Shown piece after piece: positions 1-8,773 of a stretch of 64,000 nt of DNA. Made by a program: the position numbers and the translations under genes. The notes under the pieces were generated by a model. It was not told the DNA's origin and made no database searches. It saw only the letters and a program-made list of their open reading frames with translations. Each line of letters begins with the position of its first letter. The stretch's first letter is position 1. Source of the stretch: Variibacter gotjawalensis (GTDB taxonomy: Bacteria; Pseudomonadota; Alphaproteobacteria; Rhizobiales; Xanthobacteraceae); NCBI RefSeq assembly GCF_002355335.1, contig NZ_AP014946.1, positions 2,371,501 through 2,435,500 of the forward strand, read 5' to 3'.

Positions 1-281
1 TGTTCATGAAGGGCACGCCGCAATTCCCGATGTGCGGGTTCTCGGGCCAGGTCGTTCAAATTCTCGACCACCTGGGCGTTGCCTATAAAGGCGTCAACGT
101 CCTCGACTCGAACGAGCTGCGCGACGGCATCAAGGCCTATTCGAACTGGCCGACGATCCCGCAGATCTACGTGAAGGGCGAATTCGTAGGCGGCTGCGAC
201 ATCGTCCGCGAGATGTTCCAGGCCGGCGAACTGCAGAGCCTGCTGGCCGAAAAGGGCGTCGCCGTCAGCGTCACGGCCTAA
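1..281 (+). CDS. grxD: Monothiol glutaredoxin, Grx4 family (5' end outside window)
   Basis: This is the 3' part of a monothiol glutaredoxin, a cytosolic protein that binds and delivers [2Fe-2S] clusters, usually with BolA. The reading frame is open to the first base of the window, so the start lies upstream; the first in-frame ATG (position 6) is the internal Met of the family's conserved FMKGTP segment. The active-site CGFS motif, the cis-Pro segment WPTIPQ and the glutathione-binding GGCDIV motif are all present, and the end matches the normal C terminus. A strong hairpin terminator follows. Family call is firm; partnership with BolA cannot be seen here. Confidence 0.95.
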   Translation, partial: FMKGTPQFPMCGFSGQVVQILDHLGVAYKGVNVLDSNELRDGIKAYSNWPTIPQIYVKGEFVGGCDIVREMFQAGELQSLLAEKGVAVSVTA

Positions 282-303
282 TCGTCCAACACCGAGTTTC
301 ATC

Positions 304-337
304 AAACGCCGTCCGGTCCAACCGGGCGGCGTTTTGT
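304..337 (+). terminator. Rho-independent terminator after grxD
   Basis: A GC-rich inverted repeat (AACGCCGTCCGG pairing with CCGGGCGGCGTT around a short TCCAA loop) is followed by TTTTGTT, 22 bases after the glutaredoxin stop codon. Confidence 0.85.
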
Positions 338-450
338 TATGGGGCGGAGCGGCACCACCCCCAACTGGGGGATTACAACCATAGAGCGAAAGTTAAGATT
401 TTCTTCGGCATCACGGCGAGCCCGCCGATGGCCGGCAAGGGAGATCGAAC

Positions 451-648
451 ATGCGCGTATTGGTTGCACTAGCGGCTCTGACGATGACGATGGCTTGGGT
501 CAGCGGCGAAAGCGTCGCACAGAAGAAGAAGGGCTGCCCCGCCAATTACGAGAGCACCTGCCAAGCGTCCTGCATGAAGGCCGGCGGCCAGCCGCGCAAA
601 TGCCCACAGTACTGCGCCAAGCGTCTACGCGAGAACTGCGCGACCTAA
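451..648 (+). CDS. Small secreted Cys-rich protein, function unknown
   Basis: A 65-residue protein with a typical signal peptide (hydrophobic VLVALAALTMTMAWV, cleavage probably after the Ala of SVA) and a mature part of about 40 residues rich in Lys/Arg and carrying six cysteines (spacing C-x8-C-x3-C-x9-C-x3-C-x7-C, approximately). An AAGGGAG-like ribosome site precedes the ATG. The even number of cysteines and the signal peptide suggest a disulfide-bonded periplasmic peptide. It stands alone between grxD and rpsD and ends near a shared terminator. I do not recognise a named family. Confidence 0.7.
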   Translation: MRVLVALAALTMTMAWVSGESVAQKKKGCPANYESTCQASCMKAGGQPRKCPQYCAKRLRENCAT

Positions 649-660
649 GCCAATCCCAAA

Positions 661-694
661 ACAAAATCGCCGGGCGCGAGGCCCGGCGATTTGA
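661..694 (-). terminator. Terminator of rpsD (possibly bidirectional)
   Basis: Perfect 12-bp stem AAATCGCCGGGC / GCCCGGCGATTT with a 5-base loop lies between the convergent small-peptide gene and rpsD. On the minus strand the stem is followed by TTTTGTTTT, so it best serves rpsD; on the plus strand only TTT follows. Confidence 0.8.
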
Positions 695-715
695 AACTTT
701 GGCTGCGAACAGCAA

Positions 716-1333
716 TTAGCGCGAGTAATACTCGACGACCAGATGCGGTTCCATCATGACCGCATACGGCACTTCGTTGAGCTGCGGGATGCGCGCGTAT
801 TTCGCGGTCATCTTCGAGTGGTCGACCTCGATGTAATCCGGCACGTCGCGCTCGGCGAGCTGGGTCGCCTCGATAACGATGGCGAGCTGCTTCGAGGCTT
901 CCTTGACCTCGACCACGTCGCCGACCTTCACCTGATAGCTCGCGATGTTGACGCGGCGACCGTTGACCTTGACGTGGCCGTGGTTGACGAACTGGCGGGC
1001 GGCCCAAACGGTCGGGACGAACTTTGCGCGATAGACGACGGCGTCGAGACGGCGCTCCAGGAGGCCGATCATGTTGGCGCCCGAGTCGCCCTTCATGCGG
1101 ATGGCTTCGTCGTAGGTGCGGCGGAACTGCTTCTCGGAGATGTTGGCGTAGTAGCCGCGAAGCTTCTGCTTAGCGCGGAGCTGCACGCCGTAATCGGAGA
1201 CTTTGCCCTTGCGGCGCTGGCCGTGCTGGCCCGGGCCGTATTCACGCTTGTTGACGGGGCTCTTCGGACGGCCCCAGATGTTCTCGCCCATACGGCGATC
1301 GAGCTTGTACTTAGCGTTACTGCGCTTGGTCAT
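716..1333 (-). CDS. rpsD: 30S ribosomal protein S4
   Basis: A 205-residue protein that binds 16S rRNA and nucleates 30S assembly. The start [14 protein letters not shown], the PGQHG motif near residue 35 and the S4 RNA-binding domain at about residues 95-155 ([12 protein letters not shown]...[10 protein letters not shown]) are canonical. Lacking the zinc-finger cysteines at the N terminus, it is of the Zn-independent type. Here it is monocistronic rather than in the rpsM-rpoA operon, which is usual for alphaproteobacteria. Its terminator is the hairpin at 661-694. Confidence 0.98.
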   Translation of the reverse strand: MTKRSNAKYKLDRRMGENIWGRPKSPVNKREYGPGQHGQRRKGKVSDYGVQLRAKQKLRGYYANISEKQFRRTYDEAIRMKGDSGANMIGLLERRLDAVVYRAKFVPTVWAARQFVNHGHVKVNGRRVNIASYQVKVGDVVEVKEASKQLAIVIEATQLAERDVPDYIEVDHSKMTAKYARIPQLNEVPYAVMMEPHLVVEYYSR

Positions 1334-1530
1334 CGCGTCCTCGTGTTGCGATAGATTGAGGAAACGCGCCCTCCTATGTCACGGCATTTCACCGGGACTG
1401 ACAGGTTTTGACCGCCATAGCGTCGGCCACAAACCACGGGTCGCGAAACGTCAAGCGGGCCGAAAAGGCCCGCCAGATGTCGCGGTGTTTAAGGGGATTC
1501 AGCGAGCCTGTCAATTTGACTTTGCGGCTT

Positions 1531-1560
1531 TTAAAAACCTCAAGTTGCGTAGCAACTTAA
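1531..1560 (-). terminator. Terminator of murI
   Basis: On the minus strand the hairpin AAGTTGC-TAC-GCAACTT starts within the murI stop region and is followed by GAGGTTTTTAA. It overlaps the last codon of murI. Confidence 0.65.
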
Positions 1561-2345
1561 GCGTGAATGCTCGCCTTAAGATTGAAGGTCGCTAGCGCCG
1601 AATCCAGGTCCGGGCGGGCGCCCGACGTAAATTCCGCAAAAGCATCCAGCCTTGGCGACGGCTTTTGCGGCCCGACCAGCGAGACCACGCGGCGCGCGAT
1701 GGCGGGCGCCGGATCGATATAGGTCACCGGCCACGGCGCGACGCGCCGCATGCGCTCGGTGAGCAGCGGGAAATGCGTGCAGGCAAGCACCAGCGTGTCG
1801 GTGCGCGCGATCCCGTCGTCCTTGAAGGCCGGCGCGATGGCTTCTGCCAGCTCTGCGTCGGAGACCGGATCGCCCTTGAGTTCGCGTTCCGCGTAGGGCG
1901 CGAGCAAAGCCGAACCGACGACATTCACTTTGCAGCCGGTGGCGAATTCACGGATCAGCGCCTGCGTGTATTCGCGCTTCGCCGTCGCCTCGGTGCCGAG
2001 CACGGAGACGCGCTTCGTCTGCGACAGCGCGCAGGCCGGCTTGATCGCCGGCACCGTGCCGACGAAGGGCACCGCGAAAGTTTTGCGCAGCTCCGGCAGC
2101 ACGATCGTCGACGCCGTATTGCAGGCGATGACGATGAGGTCCGGGCTGTAGCGATCGATATAGCCGCGCATCAGCGCGGTCACACGGGCAACCAGCTTGT
2201 CTTCCGGCAAGGCGCCATACGGAAATAGCGCGTCGTCAGCCGCGTAGATGAAGCGCGCGTCCGGCCGCGCTTTCGCGACCTCGCGGAACACGGTCAGCCC
2301 GCCGACGCCGGAATCGAACACCAAAATGGTCGGGTGGCTCAGCAC
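1557..2345 (-). CDS. murI: Glutamate racemase
   Basis: Cytosolic cofactor-independent racemase making D-glutamate for peptidoglycan. The substrate loop FDSGVGG, the first catalytic cysteine in ACNTAST and the second in ACTHFPLL are present, in the usual order and spacing. Two in-frame GTG codons could start it: 2345 (used here; 262 residues, the normal family length, with GAGGG a few bases upstream) and 2444 (295 residues, adding a proline-rich stretch with no family resemblance but with an AGGGA site 7 bases upstream). No ATG is available near either position, so the start is not settled. A stem-loop terminator overlaps the 3' end. Confidence 0.93.
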   Translation of the reverse strand: MLSHPTILVFDSGVGGLTVFREVAKARPDARFIYAADDALFPYGALPEDKLVARVTALMRGYIDRYSPDLIVIACNTASTIVLPELRKTFAVPFVGTVPAIKPACALSQTKRVSVLGTEATAKREYTQALIREFATGCKVNVVGSALLAPYAERELKGDPVSDAELAEAIAPAFKDDGIARTDTLVLACTHFPLLTERMRRVAPWPVTYIDPAPAIARRVVSLVGPQKPSPRLDAFAEFTSGARPDLDSALATFNLKASIHA

Positions 2346-2486
2346 GCGACCCTCGACGGACGGCCCATGCAGCAAAGGTTTGAGCGCCAGCGGAGGCGCC
2401 GGCACGAACGGCAATTCGCCGGACGAATAGTTATCGATGCGCACGTGGCAGTCCCTGATCCCACAGGAGACATTGCCGCGAAAGAG

Positions 2487-3080
2487 TTAAGGCTTGGCAT
2501 ACGGCGGCTCCGCCGTGGGGCCGGGCTCGATGGTCAGCTTCGAGAGGAATTTGCCGAAGCGCAGCAGCCCGTCCGGCCACGGCCCATGCCCGGATGCCGT
2601 GTTCATGTGACCGACATCGCCCGCATTCACGAATTCGGAGCCGAAGGCGGCGGCCATCTGCTCGGCCTGCTCGACCGTGCAGAGCGGATCGCTCGCGCTG
2701 CCGATCAGCACGGACGGGAAGGGGAGCGCCCGCGGCGGAATCTCGAAGAAGGCTGGATCGACGTCGGCGCGCAGCCCATCGCTCGGCGTCGCGACCGGCG
2801 CGACCAGATAGGCGCCGACGACTTTTTCGTCGATGAGATCGCACCCCGCCAACACCGTGTTGATGCCGAGCGAATGCGCGACAAGCACGACTGGCCGCGT
2901 CGCTTCCTCGACGGCTTCGGCGAGCCGCGCCACCCACGCATTCAGCACCGGCTTTTCCCAGTCGTGCTGAGCCACCCGCCGCGCGGTGGTGAGTTTGTTC
3001 TCCCACCGCGTCTGCCAGTGATCGGGGCCCGAACCGGTCCAGCCCGGAAGGATGAGGATGTCGGCGTCAGAGGTTCGCAT
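2487..3080 (-). CDS. RBBP9/YdeN-family serine hydrolase
   Basis: An alpha/beta-hydrolase of about 197 residues. The opening ILILPGWTGSGPDHWQ is the hallmark of the RBBP9/YdeN (PF06821) family; the nucleophile elbow is HSLG (VAHSLGINTV), an aspartate sits in SASDPLC and the histidine in GDVGHMNTASGHG, completing a Ser-Asp-His triad. Start chosen at the ATG at 3080, just before ADILILPGW; the frame is open to 3143 but that start would leave only 19 bases to the divergent gene. Natural substrate unknown. Confidence 0.85.
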   Translation of the reverse strand: MRTSDADILILPGWTGSGPDHWQTRWENKLTTARRVAQHDWEKPVLNAWVARLAEAVEEATRPVVLVAHSLGINTVLAGCDLIDEKVVGAYLVAPVATPSDGLRADVDPAFFEIPPRALPFPSVLIGSASDPLCTVEQAEQMAAAFGSEFVNAGDVGHMNTASGHGPWPDGLLRFGKFLSKLTIEPGPTAEPPYAKP

Positions 3081-3162
3081 CGTCGCGAAATAGGCCTCGG
3101 AGATCGTTGCGTCAACTCGGCGCTGCCGTAAGCTATCGGGCATTGCTCTGGGGATTTTTGCA

Positions 3163-3630
3163 ATGCTTATTCAGTACATCGTTGCTCTGTTCTTAGCCGT
3201 CGTCGATTTGTTCAACGAGAAGCCGAACGTGAACTACGACTTCGACAAAGCCGCAATGGAAGTGGCTTTGAAAGAAGCCAAGCGAACACTACCGATGTTC
3301 CTCGAAGCGTTCGAGAAAAAGAACGCCGGGCGCTTTTATGTCAAAGTGCTGATGGCATGTCCTGATCCGGACGGCGGCGAATATATCTGGATCGACGATC
3401 TCAATAGGGTTGGCGACGACTTCACTGGTCGTTACGCAAATGTGCCGGGTTGCCGAGAGGACGTACGCCGAGGTTCACCTCTTCGTTTCAAGCGAGACGA
3501 CATCGTCGATTGGTCGTTTATGCGCGATGGCAAGATGCACGGATCATATTCGACGCGCGTCACGCTCAAAGATATGTCGCCTAGCGAGGCCGACGAGTAT
3601 CGGAGAATCCTAGCGCCGCTGCCCGACTAA
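3163..3630 (+). CDS. DUF2314 domain protein
   Basis: A 155-residue protein. After a hydrophobic N-terminal segment (IVALFLAVVDLF, a signal or anchor) comes a DUF2314-like domain recognisable by TLPMFLEAFEKKNAG, the central EYIWIDDL block, a GRYANVPGC segment and the closing DWSFMRDGKMHGSYSTRVTL. The family is of unknown function and is often exported or linked to immunity-type loci, but no such neighbours exist here. It runs divergently from the hydrolase gene and converges on purB with only three bases between stops, without an obvious terminator. Its base composition is lower in GC than flanking genes. Confidence 0.75.
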   Translation: MLIQYIVALFLAVVDLFNEKPNVNYDFDKAAMEVALKEAKRTLPMFLEAFEKKNAGRFYVKVLMACPDPDGGEYIWIDDLNRVGDDFTGRYANVPGCREDVRRGSPLRFKRDDIVDWSFMRDGKMHGSYSTRVTLKDMSPSEADEYRRILAPLPD

Positions 3631-3633
3631 CGC

Positions 3634-4935
3634 CTAGCCGAACACGCGCGCGAAAATCGTATCGACGTGTTTGAGGTGATGCTCGAGATCGAACAGCGCG
3701 TCGAGTTCTTTCTCGGACATCTTTTCGCGCACGTCGGCGTCGCCTTTGAGGAAGGTGAGGAAATCGCCTTCACCGAGCCACGCGCGCATAGCGTTGCGCT
3801 GGACCCACTTGTACGAGTCCTCGCGCGACACACCCTTCTGCGTCAGCGCGAGCAGCACGCGCTGCGAATGAACGAGACCGCCTTGGCGATCGAGATTCTT
3901 CAGCATGTTCTCCGGATAGACGACGAGCTTGTCGACCAATCCCGTAAGGCGGACGAGCGCGAAGTCGAGCGTCACCGTCGCGTCCGGGCCGATCATGCGC
4001 TCGACCGACGAATGCGAGATATCGCGCTCGTGCCAGAGCGCGACGTTCTCGAGCGCCGGCGTGACGTAAGCGCGGACCATGCGGGCGAGCCCGGTGAGAT
4101 TCTCCGACAGCACCGGATTGCGCTTGTGCGGCATCGCGGACGAGCCCTTCTGCCCGACCGAGAAAAACTCTTCAGCTTCGTTCACTTCCGAACGCTGCAG
4201 GTGACGTACCTCGGTGGAGAGGCGTTCGATCGACGACGCGATCACGCCGAGCGTCGCGAAATACATCGCGTGGCGATCGCGCGGGATCACCTGCGTCGAC
4301 ACCGGCTCAGGCTTGAGGCCGAGCTTCGCCGCGACATGCGCTTCGATGCGCGGATCGACTTGCGCGAATGTCCCGACCGCGCCCGAGATTGCGCAGGTCG
4401 CGATATCTTCGCGCGCATGCACGAGACGTTCGCGGTTGCGCGAGAATTCTGCGTAAGCCTGCGCGAGTTTCAAACCGAACGTCGTCGGCTCCGCGTGGAT
4501 GCCATGCGAGCGGCCGACCGTTGGCGTCATTTTGTGTTCGATGGCGCGGCGCTTGATCGCGACGAGCAGCGCCTCGAGGTCGGCGAGCAGAATATCGGTC
4601 GCGCGCGCGAGCTGGACGTTGAAGCAGGTGTCGAGCACATCCGACGACGTCATGCCCTGATGCACGAAACGTGCGTCGGGTCCAACGATCTCGGAGAGAT
4701 GCGTGAGGAAAGCGATGACGTCGTGTTTCGTCTCGCGTTCGATCGCGTCGATGCGGTCGACATCGAACGTCGCCGGGCCGCCTTTCGCCCAAATCACCTT
4801 AGCGGATTCTTTCGGGATGAGGCCGAGTTCGGCCATCGCATCGGCCGCATGCGCCTCGATCTCGAACCAGATGCGGAAACGCGTCTGCGGCGACCAGATG
4901 GCCGCCATTTCGGGCCGGGAATAGCGCGGGATCAT
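3634..4935 (-). CDS. purB: Adenylosuccinate lyase
   Basis: Catalyses two fumarate-releasing steps of purine synthesis (SAICAR to AICAR and adenylosuccinate to AMP). The fumarase/aspartase superfamily signature GSSAMPHKRNP, the HQGMTSSD segment and the GRSHGIHAEPTTFG catalytic region are intact. The start is the ATG at 4935 (MIPRYSRPEM), which has AAGGAG eight bases upstream; the frame is open to 5025 but the added stretch is unlike the family. Length 433 residues is normal. Confidence 0.97.
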   Translation of the reverse strand: MIPRYSRPEMAAIWSPQTRFRIWFEIEAHAADAMAELGLIPKESAKVIWAKGGPATFDVDRIDAIERETKHDVIAFLTHLSEIVGPDARFVHQGMTSSDVLDTCFNVQLARATDILLADLEALLVAIKRRAIEHKMTPTVGRSHGIHAEPTTFGLKLAQAYAEFSRNRERLVHAREDIATCAISGAVGTFAQVDPRIEAHVAAKLGLKPEPVSTQVIPRDRHAMYFATLGVIASSIERLSTEVRHLQRSEVNEAEEFFSVGQKGSSAMPHKRNPVLSENLTGLARMVRAYVTPALENVALWHERDISHSSVERMIGPDATVTLDFALVRLTGLVDKLVVYPENMLKNLDRQGGLVHSQRVLLALTQKGVSREDSYKWVQRNAMRAWLGEGDFLTFLKGDADVREKMSEKELDALFDLEHHLKHVDTIFARVFG

Positions 4936-5010
4936 GCGGGAAAGCTCCTTCGGCGCCGCTTTATCAGACGCGGCGGAGCGGGGCAAACTGTGCGGAGCCC
5001 CAAACTCAGA

Positions 5011-5133
5011 TGTCATCCCGGCCAAGCTTGCGCAGCAAGCGAGGAGCCGGGATCCATGACTCCCAGTGGCGCAGGGATACTTGGATCCCGGATCAGCGCG
5101 CAGCGCTTCGCGCGCGCCCTGTCCGGGATGACA
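5011..5133. repeat. Dispersed palindromic repeat, family A, copy 1
   Basis: A 123-bp element with nested inverted repeats: outer arms TGTCATCCCGG (5011-5021) and CCGGGATGACA (5123-5133), inner arms CCGGGATCCA (5047-5056) and TGGATCCCGG (5082-5091). A second copy with identical arm sequences lies at 60459-60588. It separates rpe from purB and covers part of the region upstream of the purB start. Confidence 0.85.
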
Positions 5134-5165
5134 GCCCGTTGCGTTGCTTCTGATGAAATCAGGAC

Positions 5166-5852
5166 CTAAGCGGCTTCGCCCCGCGCATGCGCGGCGGCAT
5201 TGCGGATCGCGGCGATGTTGGCGCGATAGGCGGCTTCGGTGCCGCCCTTGAACACGGCCGAACCTGCGACCAGCACGTTGGCTCCGGCGCGCGCCACCTG
5301 ATGCGCATTTTCAGCCGTCACGCCGCCGTCGACTTCGATGTCGATCGGGCGGCCGTTCGCGAGCGCGGCGACCTGCGCGATCTTATCGAGCTGCGACGTG
5401 ATGAACTTCTGTCCGCCGAAACCCGGATTCACCGACATCACCAGAATGAGATCGACGAGATCGATGACGTTCTCGATCGTGCTCACCGGCGTGCCGGGAT
5501 TAAGCGTCACGCCAGCCTTCTTGCCGAGCGCGCGGATCGCCTGCAGCGAGCGATGCACATGCGGGCCGGACTCGACATGCACCGTGATGATGTCGCTGCC
5601 GGCTTTCGCGAAGGCTTCGAGATACGGATCGCACGGCGTGATCATCAAATGCGTGTCGAAGACTTTCTTCGAATGCGGCCGCAACGCCTTCACGATATCC
5701 GGACCGAACGAGATGTTCGGCACAAACCGCCCGTCCATGATGTCGAGGTGAATGTAGTCGGCACCTGCCGCATCGATCGCGCGTAGCTCTTCGCCAAGGC
5801 GAGAGAAATCGGACGCCAGGATCGACGGCGCGATGAGAAGAGGGCGCGTCAT
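5166..5852 (-). CDS. rpe: Ribulose-phosphate 3-epimerase
   Basis: A 228-residue TIM-barrel enzyme interconverting ribulose-5-phosphate and xylulose-5-phosphate in the pentose phosphate and Calvin cycles. IAPSILASDFSRLGEE, the metal ligands in HLDIMDGRFVPN and DTHLMI, MSVNPGFGGQKF and the catalytic Asp in EVDGGV are all present. Its ATG overlaps the ptsN stop codon (ATGA), so it is translationally coupled to ptsN. Confidence 0.97.
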   Translation of the reverse strand: MTRPLLIAPSILASDFSRLGEELRAIDAAGADYIHLDIMDGRFVPNISFGPDIVKALRPHSKKVFDTHLMITPCDPYLEAFAKAGSDIITVHVESGPHVHRSLQAIRALGKKAGVTLNPGTPVSTIENVIDLVDLILVMSVNPGFGGQKFITSQLDKIAQVAALANGRPIDIEVDGGVTAENAHQVARAGANVLVAGSAVFKGGTEAAYRANIAAIRNAAAHARGEAA

Positions 5853-6301
5853 GCCGCCGGAGCCGTCAGCACGGCGTAGAGCGCCTCGGCGTCTTCCGAC
5901 TCGCGCAGCTTCTTCGCGACAGCCGGTTCGCGCAGCAAGCGTGCGACACGCGCAAGCGCTTTGAGATGGTCCGCGCCGGCGCCTTCCGGCGCGAGCAGCA
6001 GGAACACGAGATCGACCGGTTGATTATCGAGCGCTTCGAAGTCGATCGGGCGGCCGAGCCGCGCGAACAAACCGAATAGCTTGTCGAGCTTCGGCAGCTT
6101 GCCGTGCGGGATCGCAATGCCGTTGCCGACCGCGGTCGAACCAAGACGCTCGCGCTGCATGAGAACTTCGAGCACAGCGCGCTCGTTCTGTCCGGTCAGC
6201 TCTGCGGCTTTCTCGGCGAGCTCCTGCAGAGCTTGCTTTTTGCCGACGACCTTCAACGCCGGAATCACGGCGTGGGGTGTGACGAGGTCAGTGACCGGCA
6301 T
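5849..6301 (-). CDS. ptsN: PTS IIA-like nitrogen regulatory protein (EIIA-Ntr)
   Basis: A 150-residue EIIA of the mannitol/fructose type, the terminal phosphocarrier of the regulatory nitrogen PTS. The phosphorylatable histidine sits in GIAIPHGK (about residue 67). It lies in the conserved order rpoN-hpf-ptsN on the minus strand and overlaps rpe by four bases downstream. In related bacteria the protein controls potassium uptake and stringent-response enzymes; that role is inferred. Confidence 0.95.
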   Translation of the reverse strand: MPVTDLVTPHAVIPALKVVGKKQALQELAEKAAELTGQNERAVLEVLMQRERLGSTAVGNGIAIPHGKLPKLDKLFGLFARLGRPIDFEALDNQPVDLVFLLLAPEGAGADHLKALARVARLLREPAVAKKLRESEDAEALYAVLTAPAA

Positions 6302-6426
6302 GGTGGTCCAACTACATCCTGGCGGCGTCTACGCCGTTCAACGCGGCGCATTCGCCGCCCGTGGAAGAGCAGCTTTCCCGCCGCCCCATTAAAGGCGGCG
6401 GAACATAGGCACGCCCAATCGGGGCG

Positions 6427-7029
6427 TCAATGCTTCGCGTCGACAGCCATAGCGGGCGGATCGACCCACCCGATATGGCCATCCGGACGACGATAAACAA
6501 TGTTCACTCGGCCATTGCCGGCGTGACGGAAAACGATGACCGCAGCACCAGTTAAGTCGAGTTCCAGAACCGCTTCACTGACCGGAAGCAGCTTCAGCGC
6601 GGTGGTCGATTCGGCGACGACGACCGGATTGAATTCCACAGCTGTTTCGTCGTCGTCGTGCTCCGGCGCTGCCAAAACGTAGGTTGCGGCATTGATCGCT
6701 TCGGCGGTTGCGGCATGTCCGTTGGCGCGCTGCGCGCTGCGATCCTTCAGACGGCGCTTATAGCGGCGAAGACGCTTTTCGATTCGCTCGGCGGCCTGAT
6801 CCGCACTCGCGTAAGGGTCCGCCGCCATCGCTTCGGCTTCCAGCGTGATGCCGGACTGCAAGTGAATCGTGCATTCGGTGCGAAAGCCGAAGCCGTCGCG
6901 GGATACGGTCGCGTGGCCGGTATGTCCGGCTTGAAAATGCTTTTCCATCGCTTCTGCGATCCGTGCGCTAACGCGCTCACGCAGAGCTTCGCCAATGTCG
7001 AGATTCTTTCCCGAAACGCGAAATGACAT
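6427..7029 (-). CDS. hpf: Ribosome hibernation promoting factor, long form
   Basis: About 200 residues: an N-terminal RaiA/HPF domain (residues 1-100, ending in the basic stretch KRLRRYKRRLKDR) and a C-terminal dimerisation domain (about 140-195, with DLTGAAVIVFRHAGNGRVNIVYRRPDG). The long form makes 100S ribosome dimers in stationary phase. The ATG at 7029 has GGAGG six bases upstream; the in-frame GTG at 7032 is less well placed. Sits between rpoN and ptsN as is usual in proteobacteria. Confidence 0.95.
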   Translation of the reverse strand: MSFRVSGKNLDIGEALRERVSARIAEAMEKHFQAGHTGHATVSRDGFGFRTECTIHLQSGITLEAEAMAADPYASADQAAERIEKRLRRYKRRLKDRSAQRANGHAATAEAINAATYVLAAPEHDDDETAVEFNPVVVAESTTALKLLPVSEAVLELDLTGAAVIVFRHAGNGRVNIVYRRPDGHIGWVDPPAMAVDAKH

Positions 7030-7131
7030 CACTTTCCTCCAATCCCCGTCGCGAGCAGATCGCGGCGGATAACGAATGAACGGAGAGTCTAGTGCGAATT
7101 CGCCGAAGAAGGAAACACAACAAACGGTAAA

Positions 7132-8685
7132 TCAGGCCGTGCGTCCAAAGGCTTGACCGAGCGCTTGCTTATCGCGTCTGCGTTGCACCGAGGAGGGGAT
7201 TCGCATCGCTTCGCGATATTTCGCGACAGTTCGCCGCGCAATGTCGATTCCGGCATCGCGCAGACGGGTCACGATCGTATCGTCGGACAAAATGTCGCTA
7301 ACGCCTTCACCATCGATCAAGTTTTTGATGCGGAAGCGAACGGCTTCTGCCGAATGCGCATCTCCGCCGTCAGCCGACGCGATCGACGAGGTGAAGAAGT
7401 ACTTCAGCTCGAAGATGCCGCGCGTGGTCGCCATGTATTTGTTGGCGGTGACACGCGAGACCGTCGACTCGTGCATTCCGATCGCGTCCGCGATCACGCG
7501 CAGGCTGAGTGGACGCAGGTGCTGCACGCCGAGCGCGAAGAAGCCGTCCTGCTGACGCACGATTTCGGTGGCGACCTTGAGGATCGTGCGGGCGCGCTGA
7601 TCGAGCGCGCGAACGAGCCACGTGCCGTTCTGCATGCACTCGGAGAGGTAGGCCTTTTCGCCCGGCTTGAGCACGCCTTTCGAGACCTGCGCGAAGTAGC
7701 TCTGGTTGAGCAGCACCTTCGGCAGCGTGTCGTTGTTGAGTTCGACTTGCCAGCTACCGTCCTGCGCGGGGCGCACGAGAACGTCAGGGATGACAGGCTG
7801 TACGAGCGTCGAACCGAACGCGTGACCCGGCTTCGGATTGAGCTGGCGGATCTCGCCGACCATCTCGGCGATGTCTTCATCGTCGACGCCGCAAAGCTTG
7901 CGCAACTGCGCGTAGTCGCGCTTCGCGATCAGCTCCAGGTTGGCAATCAGCACAGCCATCGCGGGATCGAAGCGATTGCGATCTCTGAGCTGCAGCTCGA
8001 GACATTCGGCGAGATTGCGTGCACAGACGCCTGCCGGATCGAGCGTTTGCAGAACCGATAGAACGCGCTCGACATGCGCGGCCTCCGCGCCGAGCTTCTC
8101 GGCGATCGGCGCGAGTTCGCCGCTGATGTAGCCGGCCTCGTCGACCATATCGATGAGATGCGCGCCGATCAGCCGGTCGACCGGGGAAGTGAGGGCAAGC
8201 GCCATTTGCTCGGAGAGATGATCGCGCAGGGAGATCTCCGCGGCGGCGAAAGACTCAAGGCCGAAATCGTCGCCGTCGCGGCCGCCGGAGCCGACGTTCG
8301 CCCATTCGGAGACGGCAGGCAGCTCGTTCGTCGAAGCACGGGCAGGCTGGTCGGGCAATTCGCTCGGGAAGACGTTTTCGAGGCTGGTGTCGAGGCGCTG
8401 CTCGATGCTGTCGCGGCTGACGTCGAGGCTTTCGCCCATCCAGTCGCTGCTGTCGGGCTCGCCATCGGCAAATTCGCGATCCGAAGCCGGTGCCTCATTT
8501 TCAGGCACGTCATTGCTCGGTTCGGCATCTGCCCGTTCAAGCAGCGGGTTCTTTTCGAGCTCGGCCTCGACATAGGCCGAGAGGTCAAGACTAGACAGCT
8601 GCAAGAGTTTGATCGCCTGCATCAATTGCGGCGTCATAACAAGGGCTTGGCCCTGTCGAATTTCCAGTCTCTGTGAAAGTGCCAT
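7132..8685 (-). CDS. rpoN: RNA polymerase sigma-54 factor
   Basis: A 517-residue sigma-54. The glutamine/leucine-rich activator region (SQRLEIRQGQALVMTPQLMQAIKLLQ) opens the protein, an acidic region II follows (about residues 55-125), and the C-terminal RpoN box ARRTVAKYRE that reads the -24 element is present. It is downstream of lptB and upstream of hpf and ptsN, all on the minus strand. It directs nitrogen-fixation, nitrogen-assimilation and C4-dicarboxylate genes in relatives. Confidence 0.98.
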   Translation of the reverse strand: MALSQRLEIRQGQALVMTPQLMQAIKLLQLSSLDLSAYVEAELEKNPLLERADAEPSNDVPENEAPASDREFADGEPDSSDWMGESLDVSRDSIEQRLDTSLENVFPSELPDQPARASTNELPAVSEWANVGSGGRDGDDFGLESFAAAEISLRDHLSEQMALALTSPVDRLIGAHLIDMVDEAGYISGELAPIAEKLGAEAAHVERVLSVLQTLDPAGVCARNLAECLELQLRDRNRFDPAMAVLIANLELIAKRDYAQLRKLCGVDDEDIAEMVGEIRQLNPKPGHAFGSTLVQPVIPDVLVRPAQDGSWQVELNNDTLPKVLLNQSYFAQVSKGVLKPGEKAYLSECMQNGTWLVRALDQRARTILKVATEIVRQQDGFFALGVQHLRPLSLRVIADAIGMHESTVSRVTANKYMATTRGIFELKYFFTSSIASADGGDAHSAEAVRFRIKNLIDGEGVSDILSDDTIVTRLRDAGIDIARRTVAKYREAMRIPSSVQRRRDKQALGQAFGRTA

Positions 8686-8773
8686 GGTCCCGGCGACGCA
8701 AGAAGGTGACTAAGTGCCTAATTTCGGCACGATTATTGCATGCACCTTTAGGCGAGTCGAGCCCCACCGCAAC

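Noticed and set aside
3667-5169. 500-codon open frame antisense to purB
   Set aside because: A high-GC shadow: the opposite strand encodes an intact, motif-complete purB; the frame has no domain resemblance.
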